From assembly GCA_009617715.1 (NCBI GenBank), contig VTFK01000448.1, positions 124,001 through 188,000 on the forward strand: a stretch of 64,000 nt of DNA, in the 5' to 3' direction. This stretch comes from Plectrocnemia conspersa (Eukaryota > Arthropoda > Insecta > Trichoptera > Polycentropodidae). A program made the position numbers and the translations under genes. The first letter of the stretch is position 1; each line of letters starts with the position of its first letter. The notes beneath the pieces were generated by a model. That model saw only the letters and a program-made list of their open reading frames with translations, was not told the DNA's origin and did no database searches. This document shows positions 47,790 to 60,800 of the stretch, piece by piece.

Positions 47790-48440
47790 TGCATTATTTT
47801 CGGAGAGCTCATCTGCCATCTTAGTTGATCCTGCTCATAATCTGCGCCCGTTCAGCGAGGAAGCTGAACTGTTGCCATTACAGCCCCTTCTCCTCATCTT
47901 CGAGACTGTTCTCTAGACGCTGCAGGATCATTTTCTCTAGCAGCTTGCCCAGTCCGTCTATTATACAGTGGTCTGTATGATAAAGGGCATGGTGTCGCTT
48001 GACTGTTTTTTCGGCTATATATTATTTAGGTAGTGGTCTATTCCATCCCACTGCAGCACTTTTTCACGTTTGGCTTCTTCTACTCATATACCAGTGGTTG
48101 CTGTGTAGATTCTTTTACTTTCCAGTTTTGAACTCTACCCGTTATCGTTTCGTTGACAAAATTACGTCAATGAATGATGTGGCACGGCCCTGACCAAGCG
48201 TAAATTTGCTGCCTTTATTTACTGCGTGGAAGTACAGGTTCGACTCCTTTTCGATTTGTCACCGCAGATTCCCATTCAGGACATTGAAGTCACCGGCTAC
48301 GATGAACGGAAAAGTAGATGTCCATTGTCTCTGCGTTTGTAACGCTTAGCCGGCCTGCAGGCTAACTTGTGTCCGAATACCACTGCTGGAACAAGTCACA
48401 GTATTGTTCGGACCTACACACATCCTAGAACATTTTCAGG
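47790..48440 (-). pseudogene. LINE endonuclease/reverse-transcriptase relic
   Basis: On the minus strand, about 48250-48330 gives FIVAGDFNVLNGNL (the GDFN block of the LINE endonuclease). Farther 3', about 47890-47970, gives LGKLLEKMILQRLE (the start of the reverse-transcriptase fingers). The order is correct for one LINE. Many stops and shifts. Confidence 0.6.
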
Positions 48441-48462
48441 TGTGCAAAGTTCGCCTTGGATT

Positions 48463-48717
48463 CAGTGGCGTAGCTAGGGTATGTGCCGCCCAGGGCGATC
48501 CTTAAAATTTCCGCCCCCCCCCCCCTCATACATTTTTTGCATGGTCATAAAATCAGCATTTCTTAAAATGATAAATTGGTTAATATTAAGCTCTTGTTAT
48601 TCGTGGATTTATATATATTTTAGTGCATTCAGGGTTAAGAACCACACTAGACGATTCCATCGCGAATATGCCGCCCCCAAGCAAGTGCCGCCCGGGGCGG
48701 TCCGCCCCCTCCACCCC
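48463..48717. mobile_element. hAT MITE (CAGTGGCGTAGC family) lacking one terminus
   Basis: In inverse orientation to the 42231 copy, it starts CAGTGGCGTAGCTAGGGTAT and matches along its whole length. It stops at ...CCGCCCCCTCCACCCC without the last roughly 14 bases (ATAGCTACGCCACTG). CTTGGATT nonetheless flanks both borders (48455-48462 and 48718-48725). Confidence 0.82.
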
Positions 48718-49189
48718 CTTGGATTGCCTGAAGGGGTTTTTTTTTATTACCACAACCTCTCCACTGCATGGAAGTATTCTAGCTAAAACACAAAATTTGA
48801 TTAATGTATGAAATTCAATGCTACTATTTTGATTTGGTTTAAAGGTATTACTTCTCAATAGATCCGTTCCGGGTCTAAGTTTCGCTGCTTCTTTCCAAGA
48901 CTATTGGGTTTGACTATTACTATATGTTTATTTCAGCCTGTATCAATCTGAAAAATAAAAAAATGGTTTTTATATGTTGAATTAAACAATTCCAGCAAAA
49001 ATCCGAAAAATGTTTCCCAAGACAATGACAACGCTACATGTACAACTGCAAACCGACAGCTGAAGAAGATATAACTAGTATGGTTAAAGGTGTTAAAAAA
49101 AACTATCTTCCAGGCAATGCACAATATCTCAAACCATAAAATGAATAATAGATCGATATGTATGGCCATCAGTAAAGCAAACCGTGAAA

Positions 49190-49850
49190 AATGGGCATCC
49201 AATGCCAACGTGCCAAAATTACAAGACGCAATTTTTTGCCCAATAGAAGAGCGCAAAAAACATTTATCTCTTCTCAGAAGTAAAAAGCAATAAAATCGTG
49301 CTGTCGCCACGGCTGAACGCTCGGTAACGAGTGTTCCCACTGCAATGGCGCCGACACGATTTTATTGCTTTTGATGTGAATTTTTGCCTTCTGAGAAGTG
49401 ATAATTGTTTTAGCGCTCACCTATTGACCAAAATTCGTTTTGAATGTACTTTGATCTGCCCTCTTATATTAGAAGTCCATAGAAATATAGGTAAGGATAG
49501 CTATCATATTTTTAAATAAAGTATAATATCGAAATGCAGATAAATACGATGTATGTCTGTACTTATTCTTCAGCTTATTTTCCCCTGAGAGATGAGTTGG
49601 CTTAGTTTGTATTTTGGACTTGACCTAATAAAAGTTCTAAAATTATAATTAATTCATTAGGTTAAATTTGGGTTTGAACAGCAAATGGACGTTTCGCAAT
49701 TGTCAAATTGAGTTTCATAGATATTTTAAAGCGGCATATTGACGCGTATCAGTTAAATTATATTTTCGCTAGTAGAAATATATATCTACTAGTGAAAATG
49801 TATTTGAACTTTACTAATGAAAATATAACTTTACCAAAAAATACACATTC
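49190..49850. repeat. foldback-family, copy 4 (most complete)
   Basis: Holds both halves of the core: AAAAAGCAATAAAATCGTGC and CGACACGATTTTATTGCTTT around a loop with CACGGCTGAACGCTCGGTAA. The outer arm has AAATGGACGTTTCGCAATTG and CTAGTAGAAATATATATCTA. The outer-arm blocks are the inverse of those in copy 3. Confidence 0.72.
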
Positions 49851-49989
49851 ACTCTAACATTTAAACATCGAATGTAAAAACAAAAAATAAACTATTGAAA
49901 TGCAGTATGCGCATGAAATGAAATGTATATTCCAGGACGATTCTGCAGTGTGCCACCGTGCTAAAATTGTAAACGTTATTTTTTTTTAT

Positions 49990-50365
49990 TAGCATGTATC
50001 ACAGTTAACATGAAAAATAAATATTTTGCCTCCATAAATTCAGGTGAAGGAATTTATCGCACAAAATGACATTTCGACCTTAGAATGGCCCCGACTTAAG
50101 CCCCATCGAGAACCTGTAGGCTATAATGGGAGCAAGAATCCAAAAGAAAAAACCTTCGTCTAAATAGGAATTGATAGAAACTCTAGAAAAAGCATGGTAC
50201 ATCCTACAGATGCCATATAACGGACCATATCAAGTTGTGAAATGGAATACCAAAATATTCGTAGTGAACATTAAAGGTAAAGACGTTGTCGTTTCAATAG
50301 ATCGTGTAAAACCAGCATACACGATGACAGAATGGTTCGAAACACGACCACCACATCGCATGTAA
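49990..50365 (+). pseudogene. Tc1-type transposase tail joined to a gypsy-type pol tail
   Basis: About 50040-50205 reads as the end of a Tc1 transposase with one frame change (ISTLEWPRLKP, then SPIENL*AIMGARI, then LIETLEKAWYILQ). Directly after, 50206-50365 reads YNGPYQVVKWNTKIFVVN and VVVSIDRVKPAY. That is the C-terminal end of Ty3/gypsy integrases. The junction is within one open frame (50171-50365), which is coincidental. Both parts are fragments. Confidence 0.62.
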
Positions 50366-51087
50366 ACACTAAAGCATTAGACACGAACGTCACACATGAA
50401 CCAAAAAACAAGTACGAAACGATCCATACGCTTATCAGCAAAATTTTTGGTGTAGCAGTAAACTCACCTACAAACAACAATAATTCACTGCACTTACCCA
50501 AATTCTATTAGACACGTTTTTGTTAGTTTTAAATATGTGTAGATTATAAGTTTGTGAACATAATATATGCAAGCATAAAATGTAATCTGTGTATCGGATT
50601 TATAATAAAATTTTTAACAAAAGAATCCGTTGCGTCCGAATTGCGTTTAAAGGGTTAAAGTTACTGACCATTTCTAGTGTTGCCACACCGCCGCTCGTCA
50701 TGAAAAGGTGGTGTTTTTAAGAACTGGCAGCACAAAGTTTCTCTCTCGCGATGACCAATGACTACGCAGTGTCCACACCAGCTCTCCAAAATAAGCTCAT
50801 TTTACTAATAGCCATCAGAACCTACATTTATTGCCTATTAAATTAATAAATTCCGCATTATTATATTTTTTATAATTATTTTTATTGAATTCCATATCCT
50901 AAAATTACCTTTTCTATGTGAATCCACAACATCGTCATATCCCCGAAATGGCAAAACTAAACTAGCTAATAATTTTACCGTGGCTACGATTCTTATTAAA
51001 ACATTTCGCAAATATTTTTGTATCGTTTTGTTTGTTATTTTATCATTTTATAAGCATAGCCCCCGTTTGCTGTTTTTTATTTTTTAC

Positions 51088-51376
51088 CAGGGCTGTGACT
51101 CCGATTCCGATATTTACCAACAACACGACTCCACTCCGACTCCGACTCCGACTCAAAAAAGTTTTATTTTATCAGGTATTTTTGGTGTTTTTCTACACGT
51201 TTAATATGCATACGCTATACACATTCATTATTACGCAATTAAAAGTTCATAAATTTCGTAATTTAAAAAAATGCTCGGAGTCCCTCATTTTCACTCCGAC
51301 TCCGACTCCAACTCCGGCCAAAACACCACGACTCCACGACTCCAACTCCAACTCCGACTCCGACTTCACAGCCCTG
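51088..51376. mobile_element. hAT-type MITE rich in GACTCC hexamers
   Basis: It starts CAGGGCTGTGACTCCGAT and ends CCGACTTCACAGCCCTG, with TTTTTTAC duplicated on both sides (51080-51087 and 51377-51384). Next to each end are runs of GACTCC/ACTCCG repeats, so the subterminal regions pair with each other. 289 bp. Confidence 0.86.
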
Positions 51377-52324
51377 TTTTTTACCCTTTGAACGCGCAAA
51401 TCGATTAAAGTCACCCAACTGGTTTTTTATCGCTTTACGAAAAAATCAGTAAAACAATAATTCTGAAAAAAAAATTTTTTTGATGAATAAACATAAAATA
51501 TAATTTTAAATAATTAAAAACTAAAGAAATCAGAACATTTAAACATAGTAAAAAAGTAAAATTTGGATTTTTCAAAAATCAATTCAATATATGCGCGAAA
51601 AAACATACAAATAAAATATAAATACCTTTACTAGTAAATGAAGGAATTAACCATTCACGAAATTTTTTAGTATCCTTAACTTTTATACAATAAAAATATT
51701 CATTAAAATATTTCTGAAGTACGTTTCATATCTGTCCTCAGGACCGGTTCTAGATTATTTGGCGCCCCAAGCAAAAACTAAATATGCGTCCCCTCTCATT
51801 AATACTTAAATAACTACTATATGAGCTCAAAAATATAATTCAAAATAACTGGATATAACTGGCAGTGTTAATAATAATTCTATACAAATCTTCGCCTGCG
51901 CTGATGACTGAATCACCTAAAAACACGTAAACCTGATGTCCGATAAGACTATTATAACACTAGCATGACGGGCACATTCTCTAGGCGACTTTGGCGAGCT
52001 CGCACGGCCAATGCGACCTCGCGCACTGTCCACTCATTTTAATATCAAACATGTAATTTCATATATACCAATAAAATACTAATGCAGCGACTCAATCTGT
52101 GTCTAATTGCTACTCGTCACCATCCATTGCCAAAAGTGGAATAGAGAAAAATCTTCTTTCTATTAAAATCAAATTATGAATATATACTTTTGTTTTTTGT
52201 CTCGTATTAAATATTTCACAATTAACCAAATATATCAATAAATATTTATTTATAAATATATTTGTGTGAGTCTGTGATTAACAACAAAAAATAAATGTTT
52301 GTTTGCTCGATAAACTAAACTACA

Positions 52325-53720
52325 GGTTTGAACATAACAATGGGACACCCCAATAAATGTATTATATCCTAAAAAATCTTAAAATTATAAATAAAAAACT
52401 CATTAATGTTGTTAAAGGGGTTAATTTTAAGATTATTTTTAATATTTAGTACACACACCCTTAGCTTTAATTACAGCTGCAACCTTTTTTGTCATATTGT
52501 CAACTAATGACTTGCAGGTGGACGGAGACAATGTTTTCCATTCCGCCTGCAATTTTTCTCGCAGCTAAATTTTGGATTTGTAATTGTGTTGGGCAACCTT
52601 ACCTTTTAATTTTACATATAAATACTTTATAGGACTTAAGTCTGATGACTGTGTAGGCCATTTCAAAAGCGTCAAACTCAGATGCACACCATTTCCTGCT
52701 TTTTCGCGAAGTATGGCATGGAGCGTTGTCTTGTTGGAACCCGAGGGTAGCGTGGTCTGTGCATGTAAATATTTTTATTGTAGGAAACCATTAAAGTGGA
52801 TTCCAACATTGAAATATAAATGTCACTATTCATAGTACCCTCGCAAGCGTACAGGTTTCCTACTCCTGCTGCTGTCATGCAACCCCAAACCATAACGCTT
52901 TCACCACAATGTTTGACTTTGGGTACTACGCAATTAGCTAGATATTCTTCTCCGACTCTTCGACGGACATGTAAGCTTCCCCTTAGTTCCCTGTAGGCTT
53001 CCGCCTACAGGGGAACGCAGCAGTATCATCAGATGCAAGATCTGGATCTGATGGTTTACCGAGCATCCGTCAGAGCTACAAGGATGGAGAGTACGGCTGC
53101 AGTCGGATTCACAGATCCGCTGTAGGCGTCGTCAAGGAAGATGACCTGTATCCTTGATACGGGTGATCAGTCTCATCGAGACGATTCATCCAGGTGCCGA
53201 TAAAGTAATTCGGATAGTGATAAAACAAATAGTGGCATAATCAAAAGTGTGTGCAGTGCAAGATAGTTTATATTTTATGTTTCATTGATTGATGCTTTAA
53301 ATGTGTAGCAAGATTTTAACGGCGTTCGGAAATGTCCACGTTTGACAAATCCGATCGTCATTACGAAACGGTCGGACCACACCAAATTTAACAATGCTTA
53401 TATACAAGCACACGTGTTTTGGATTCAGACCTAAGAACTAACCAGTCCGCGTATCCCGATACACAACATCTTTTAAAATTGAATAAAAAAAGATAAGATG
53501 TTGAACTCAAAATCTACCAATAATTTTTTGAAACAGACTGATTTCTACATGCTTTTGTTGTCCCATCCTTCTTGTTGAGTAAGAGGCATATCTCTGGGTT
53601 GATATGTACCAAGTCTTTTGCTTTCCAATTCTTCCTCTAAGCTTTTCCGATCAACTACAACTTTTTTTCATAGTTAATATGTATTGTTTATGGACGTAGT
53701 AAAAAAATACCTTTAACATA
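52325..53720 (-). pseudogene. Tc1-type transposase relic with a later insertion
   Basis: On the minus strand, 52837-52893 encodes MVWGCMTAAGVGNLYACEG, a hallmark of Tc1-family transposases (the stretch before the second catalytic Asp). The C-terminal part (52440-52830) is recognisable but broken. After about 53500 a frame with LEEELESKRLGTYQPRDMP may be the N-terminal region. In between, about 52985-53500 looks foreign. Confidence 0.65.
52985..53500. other. unidentified insert within the Tc1 relic
   Basis: GC-richer block starting with a perfect hairpin (CCCTGTAGGC, four bases, GCCTACAGGG). It then has ATCTGGATCTGATGGTTTAC and continues to CCGCGTATCCCGATACACAA. It may be a solo LTR or part of one, but I could not find matching ends. 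Confidence 0.35.
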
Positions 53721-54855
53721 AATTATAAGAAAGACGACAAATAAACAGCAACAATAATTTATCATACTAAGTACAGCAAAACAAATCAACAACGAAGAAA
53801 AATTAGTAAAAAAATCAAAGAACCGCACGCACACTCTTATGTACAAACAATACTGGGCCAGATTAAACTGACCCCAATATAAGCATTGCGCATAAAAAAA
53901 CCTGCTAAAAATTACAAGAAAAATATTTTTTAAATTTTATTATTATATGATTGCGAATACCATAAATATCGTTTGCAATTTAAGAAGAAATAAAACACTT
54001 ATTTTGTATATATTTATATGTATATTTTCCCTTAATTTTTAAGAAATATTATGACAAACATACAAAATTGAAAATTATCATTTTTATTACTCAAATAATG
54101 ACGTGAAGAACATCTTTATTAATTTATTAACAACCATTATCGCAGGTAATAGTTAAATGGTATATTATCATTGGCTTAACTTAAAAAATAATACACAAAG
54201 AAATGAATAAAAAATATCGTAAGTTTTTAAAAAAAAGCAACTATTCTCGAAACAAACTTTATGTACATTCAAAAATGATTTTAAAATCAGATTTTTCAGA
54301 TGTATGCATTTATGAACAAATAAAGGAAACGACGCTTGGAATATATTTTACTTTCATAATAAAGAAATACTAATTATTGAAAAATACTATATCCAAAATC
54401 GGCACTGAAAACAGTCTTATTTAGAATAGAATGTAATATATCTGACATAAACGTAGTTTCAAGATATTCAGACTTGTGAGAATGATATATTTGGCTCACA
54501 TAGAAAAGTTTTCACGTCTTTTACATTTTAAAAAGCACGCTGACCTTATTAATTCTGTAAAAGATATTCAACTTTTGTAAACAATAAGCAAAATTTTCCA
54601 TTTGCTTATGGAAACACCCCACAAATACCCTGTTTTATAGTCTTTCTATTTAAATAATGACATATAAAACCATATTGTGCAACAATGTTCAGCTTAGCTA
54701 ACATGAAAGGATAACGAATTTCAAATCTTTCCTAATATTTTTTTAATTAAACTTGTTGAAGTGTATATAAAAAACAATAATGAAATGTAACAAAATATAA
54801 TATAAAAACAAGTTTAATTGAATTATTATTTATATACCCTTAAAGGTCCCTATAG

Positions 54856-57800
54856 TTAGATGTTTATAGTGACAAGAGATATTCCTATCGACAAAACGAC
54901 AATGACCGAAGTTATAATGGCATATTTATATTTGCTGATAATTCCAGGTTGTTTCTTGTCGTTGGAGTTGTTTTTAGTCCTCGGTTCTCGGTGTCTTCTC
55001 TTACCAAATTTGTTTTCATACTCGAGCAACTCGCGTTCATTCTTCGCCATTTCTTCTTGCATCCTCTTCATCTCGACTTCGGCCAAAATTGTGTTTTGAA
55101 TGATTTTTTTCTCTTCGCACACTTTATCGCACAGGACGGCACTTTCTTCACTTTTGACCTGAACAATCAAATAGGAACGACTCGATAACACTTCAAAGCT
55201 TAAGACTGAGAATATTTTGTTTTTACTCACCAAATTACAAGGAATGTCTTTTTTGATTCGGCCACAAGGACAACGGACTTTAGTTTTTTTTGAGCAATCG
55301 TTCGGACATTGTCCGGAATGACATGTTATTGAACATCTATGATTGCACTCCACCTGTAAAGAAAAACACGCTATTTTACTAAATAGTCTCAGTCAGGACT
55401 GCGCATAATTATAAAACAAATAGATTTATATCCCTCGATTTACTAAGATTCCCAGTTTATCAGCATAACGAAAAAAAGAGCAATTATGCATATCCGCGCG
55501 TATGTATATTCAGTACTGAATATTGCTGCTGAGCAGTACCGATAATTACCGTTGCCGAATCTAAACTATTTTGAATCTACTGTTACGCTATTACAGAAGT
55601 CGAAGAACCTGATAATATATCTACAATATAAAAAGCTTTTCTAAATATTTACCATGCGGCTGCATTGTTGTTTGCACGAAAGTGTGCTTTCCAAGTCTTC
55701 AGCCAATGTCAGCATGTAACACCTAACATATAACTCAGTTATACCACAATGGCACTGCTTTTTAACATATTGCTGGCACAAATCACAGGGCGGTGGATGA
55801 CATCCTTTTTTGCAAGGGTGCTTACAGTTCTCAGGCAATGCAAATTCGCAAGATCTCGTGCATAACTCGCATTTCGAATTCTGAAACGATCAATGTTAAT
55901 TGTTATATTAGTTGCAATCAGGGGCATAGGCGTGCGCCGTACACCCGTAAAATCATCTACAGCAGTTAGCAACACATCTTCCTCTTTTTATCCAAAACAC
56001 ACAGACGCTGGAACTAACACAACGATACAATAGGAGTTGACAACCAGTTACTGTGATATTACATATATATTATTTTTTTATTTATTTTGTGCATAATAGG
56101 TAGAAATATTTATTTTTATAGCTGGATGTAACAAAGACGAAAAACCTTGAAATGAGCATTGCCGCTTCAACAAGAACAAGCGAAACAATGAATTTCTTAA
56201 GTGCATGTATCGCTTCTCCCTCGCATTCACAAAAATAATGTTGATGCACTATTGAAGTACGAATTTGTAATGTATCTTTGAATTTGGTACACTCACAATT
56301 TTTCATACTGACTTTTTTAAAATTGAAAATGAACTACCAATCTTCTTCTACATCATTAGAAAGTGATAGTATTGTTGGAACGAAACCAAATAAAACTGCC
56401 TAAAGGAGGTTTATTTGACATTATGTAATTATAATTTGTCTGGATTATTTTTTTGTTAATAGAACTTGCTTTTTATTAATTTTAAGATATAATTTTGGTT
56501 TTATAAAATATGGATTTACCAATATCATACGTGATAGAGTATTCCTTCCTAAATACGTCAATTGTCATCGAATGTTCTCAAATAATTTGACGAAACGTTC
56601 ATTATTGAAGACACCGATTTTTTTAAGCAACAGGAATCTATTTCAATTATGAATAATTGAAATATAAGTGAATCTCATATGATTAAACTATCATATTAAC
56701 AGAATTGCTAAATGCCAAGTATCATACCAAATGGGATTAGATTTAGTTAAAACCTCAATTTTAGACGCTATCAATGTAGGTTTTGGCGAACCTTCTTTAA
56801 CCCTTAGACCGCCGACCGGTAAATTGTTAATTACTCGCTGTACGCCATGCGTTTTTAGCGATATAATTTTTTGGCTACTTACTCTGTTTAACACATCATT
56901 ACAGCCAAAATACTCAATTTTTATATTTTAAAATTATATATGTATGATTAACATGGTTTAAACATTCTAATTATATCAATAAACAAACATTTTTAGTCGT
57001 ATTGTTGGAAATATGGAGTGAACAAAAAAAATCTATTCGTCGGTCCGCGAGCTGGCTCGCGTACACACACCTACACACACATGAACGCGCGCGGCACTAT
57101 ACAAGCGAACGACAAGCAGGGTCATGCTCACACTGAGACAATTTTAATATATAAATCTGCAACGCATTTTTTCTTCGTCTGACCTACATCCTGTTATATA
57201 AAATTTACAAATCGACAAGATTTCCTTGATGCATACAAAATCACATATATCGTACACAAAAATAACCCTAATAACCAAACCGTTTGTTTTTGATCAATGG
57301 TGTTTGCAATTGGTTGTTGTTGAAGGTTGTCATATTTCTTTATATATAAAAATAATAAATAATAAAACTTGATAGCAAGATACGATGTTACATTTAACTA
57401 TATATAATTATATGTATAATTTATAATATATACATATTCTTCTTCTTCTTCTTCCGCGGCACTACAACCGGTGATCGGTTTTGGCATTTCCACCTAATTT
57501 CTTGTAGGGCTTCTAGATATATCTTGAGTTTTAGTATTTCTTCCGATATTGTTTGTATTTTTCCTGGTAGTAATATTGCACATTCCAGCTTCCAAAATTG
57601 AAGTCCAATCGTTTATCTAGATTTCGATCGTCTAGGTCAGAGGTCGGCAAAGTGCGGCTCCGGAGCCGCATGCGGCTCTTTGGCCCCTTAAGTGTGGCTC
57701 TGGCACAAATATCCACGGGTATTCGCACCAGATTAAAAAAACAAGGAAATACGGAGCTCTAAATTCGAACGTCTTAGTGTTGATTTGCAAAATTATAATA

Positions 57801-60800
57801 AAGGTTTGCTAAATTAGTAAATAGATTTGGCTCTCAATTTTTTTTAATCGTTGTAATGTACATATTTGGCTCTTTGGCTAATAAGTTTGCCGACCACTGG
57901 TCTAGGTCATTATGAATCGGGGCGGATTTATTATTTCTTAGTAATTTTTTCATAACTATTTGGATTTATCCACGTTGGTTGGTTTGCTCCATGATAGAAA
58001 CCCTCCTCCTTTATCCGGGCTTGGGACCGGCAAGAGTGCAACATATCTACACTCCAGGCGGAATATGTAATATATATTACACACACACACACATATATAT
58101 ACAATAAATAATAAACTTTTCGACCATCGTGACGCATTGGGGTAACCTGTTAGGTCACGATGGTATTAATTTAATGTAAATAAATAAACACATTACAAAT
58201 AAATTATAAAATAATAGAACAAGTAAAATAAAATGATTCTACGACAAGGAATCGTTTTTGTTATTATTATTATTATTATTTAATATTTACTAAGAGTTAA
58301 TAGTGATATTTTATTAATTATATCTTATTTATATTTATTAATAAGTATTTAATAGTAATTATTATTATTATTATTTAATTATTACAAAAAATAAAAACCA
58401 ATCACAAAAACAGTTGACAATATTAAAACAGTCGAAATAACGTATAAATATATTCACAAGTATTTACAAATCACAATTATCATTGAAATATTGATGACAT
58501 AATTTAATTTCGATTCATAAATTAAAGTATAAAAAAACGAATTTCCGCGATGCGTTTGTGCTAACCCTAAAAGTGGTCTAAATAAGCACGATCGAAACCA
58601 CGCGCGAAATACAAACGACTAAAATTAAGGCGTGACTTTATAATTATATATACCACTGTTTCATCGCAAATTCTATAAATAAAATCACTGAAATCGTTTA
58701 CTAGGAACTCAAACTGATTTTTAAAACATATATTGCCAACTTTTACCTTTCCGTTTCTTTAAAAAACGAAGGTTTTAACGAGCGCATCATATCATGCGCT
58801 TGGCGTTAGACAGTAGATTTAGTTGCGCATCATATCATGCGCTTGGCGTTGAAAGGATTAATGCAGCAATTTTCTTGTCATGCCCTTTCGGCTTCTACAG
58901 TTTCATGGCACGTTAAAATTCTTTCATTTGCCATTGAAAGTCAATTAATCGATAGATTAAAAGCAAGTCGATTATTTGCCTTTCAAATTATACCTAGGAT
59001 TATGCTAGTTATTAATGATAAAATTATGCAGCTGATGTGTGAAGAAGATATTAATTGATTCTGTACAAAATAAATTTAATTGTGTAGCAACTCCTATGCA
59101 TCAGACACGGATTTGAGGTTCCACCTTGATCCTTAATTCTGATGGTTTTTTGTTGTATTCAGTGGCGTAGCTATGGTGGGGCGGGCCGTCCCGGGCGGCA
59201 TATTTGCGATGGGATCGTCTAGTGTGGTACTTAACCCTAAATGCACTAAAATATATATTTATCCACGAATAGCAAGAGCTTAACAGAGAGTGTTACTACA
59301 TGATCAATTGCTTAAACCACTGCCGTTACCGGTAATAGGGCCCTATGAGTCCAATCCAATGGGTGGCATCCAGCTTTTTAGGGCTAGATGAGCGGGAATC
59401 ACCCCTCGTAGTACTACGTTATTTGTTAGAGTCTCAGTAGTGTTTCTCCCGAGTGTTTTGGGAAACGCTCTCCTGATCACCTGCAATTTGTTGCTTAGCT
59501 TTTGCATAGCATTAGCCTTGCATGCTCCTGCATTTCTATGCTTCATCCTTGATCATCACTTTCGTGATGCCTCAGTTCCAGTTTCGACTCCCGTCCCTAA
59601 GGGCCGGGCCCTTATTAGCCTGCTGGTTTGAAATGCAGTGCTTTGCTCGTCATTGGTAGTCCAAAAGACGCTACCTCGGTTGGGTGTTCACAAACTTTAC
59701 TTCCTCTTAAGAACCTGGGGGTTTTTAAGCTCAAAAGCGGTCCCTCACTCTCCCACACTGTTAACGGCGAACTCCAGCGTGTGGTCGACTGGCGCCGGGC
59801 AAGGCTTAACAATAACCAATTAATTATTTTAAGAAATGCTGATTTTATGACCATGCAAAAATTGTATGGGGGGGGGGGGCAATTTTAAGGATCGCCCCGG
59901 GCATCACATACCCTAGCTACGCCACTGGTTGTATTATATTTTATTACATTGTAAACATTAAAAGGGATGATGATATAATTAAAATATCTAATATATTGAA
60001 ACATGAAAACATAGTAAAACATGCAAGCAGTTTCCAGATTATTATTTTGGATTTTTTATTACCAATTAATTCAAATAACAATAATTGTATTGACTGTTTT
60101 CTCTCTCGGTAAAGCCTACATATGATACTTTTCTACTTAGTATAGGTTTGATCTTCATCTGTGCAAGTGCTGTGGCATTAATTCAACCAAACTACACCCG
60201 GACAAGTGAAAATGTAAAAACTGATGACATAGAGGACTATGGTCTTCCATGTGGGCACCACTGACAGGTTTAAAGAAGTTTAAGTTGGCCACTCTGTGTA
60301 ACATTGCTACTAATTTACATGGCTTTAAATTTTTATCACACTTGTAAGGTTTTCATTTGACTCATCACGTTGTTAGAAAATATACGGAACTCTTACAATA
60401 GCTATATTGGAAAAGATATTGATTTACTTTCACTAATCGTTACATATTTTATCCTTATTATTATAAAATTGCTAAAACAAAAATATTCATGTAAATATAA
60501 ATTCATCAACACTGAAGGTGCTGCTCAGTTGATGAAGAAAGTATTAAACTTCAATGGAAAAACTTTGGACGGTACACAAAATATTTTATAAAGTTTGAGT
60601 AAAACATTGCCGATGATTATTCCTGAGTTATTTGAGCGATCATGGACAAAGCATATGCAGCCAATTGTCGAAAGAATATTTCATCCCTTCTGGAGTTCAT
60701 CAAGGGTTTAACCTGGACCCTCTGCTCTTCTGTTCTTTATTAATGACATAAAACACATTCAAATTTTCTTTTGTATGTTAATGATTTAAAATTGTTTAGA

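Larger units (their letters stand above)
40725..54855. other. 14-kb intergenic transposon graveyard
   Basis: Between the membrane-protein gene and NFXL1 I see no host gene. From left to right: LINE endonuclease relic, nested hAT MITEs, foldback copy, Harbinger-like element, Stowaway-like MITE, LINE relic, end-less hAT copy, foldback copy, Tc1/gypsy chimera, hAT with TCCGAC repeats, and Tc1 relic with an insert. Each is listed separately. About 45150-47190 and 53720-54850 hold only AT-rich sequence. Confidence 0.6.

Noticed and set aside
51032..51391. Thr/Pro-rich repeat protein over the TCCGAC runs
   Set aside because: The repeats belong to a hAT MITE with exact target duplications.
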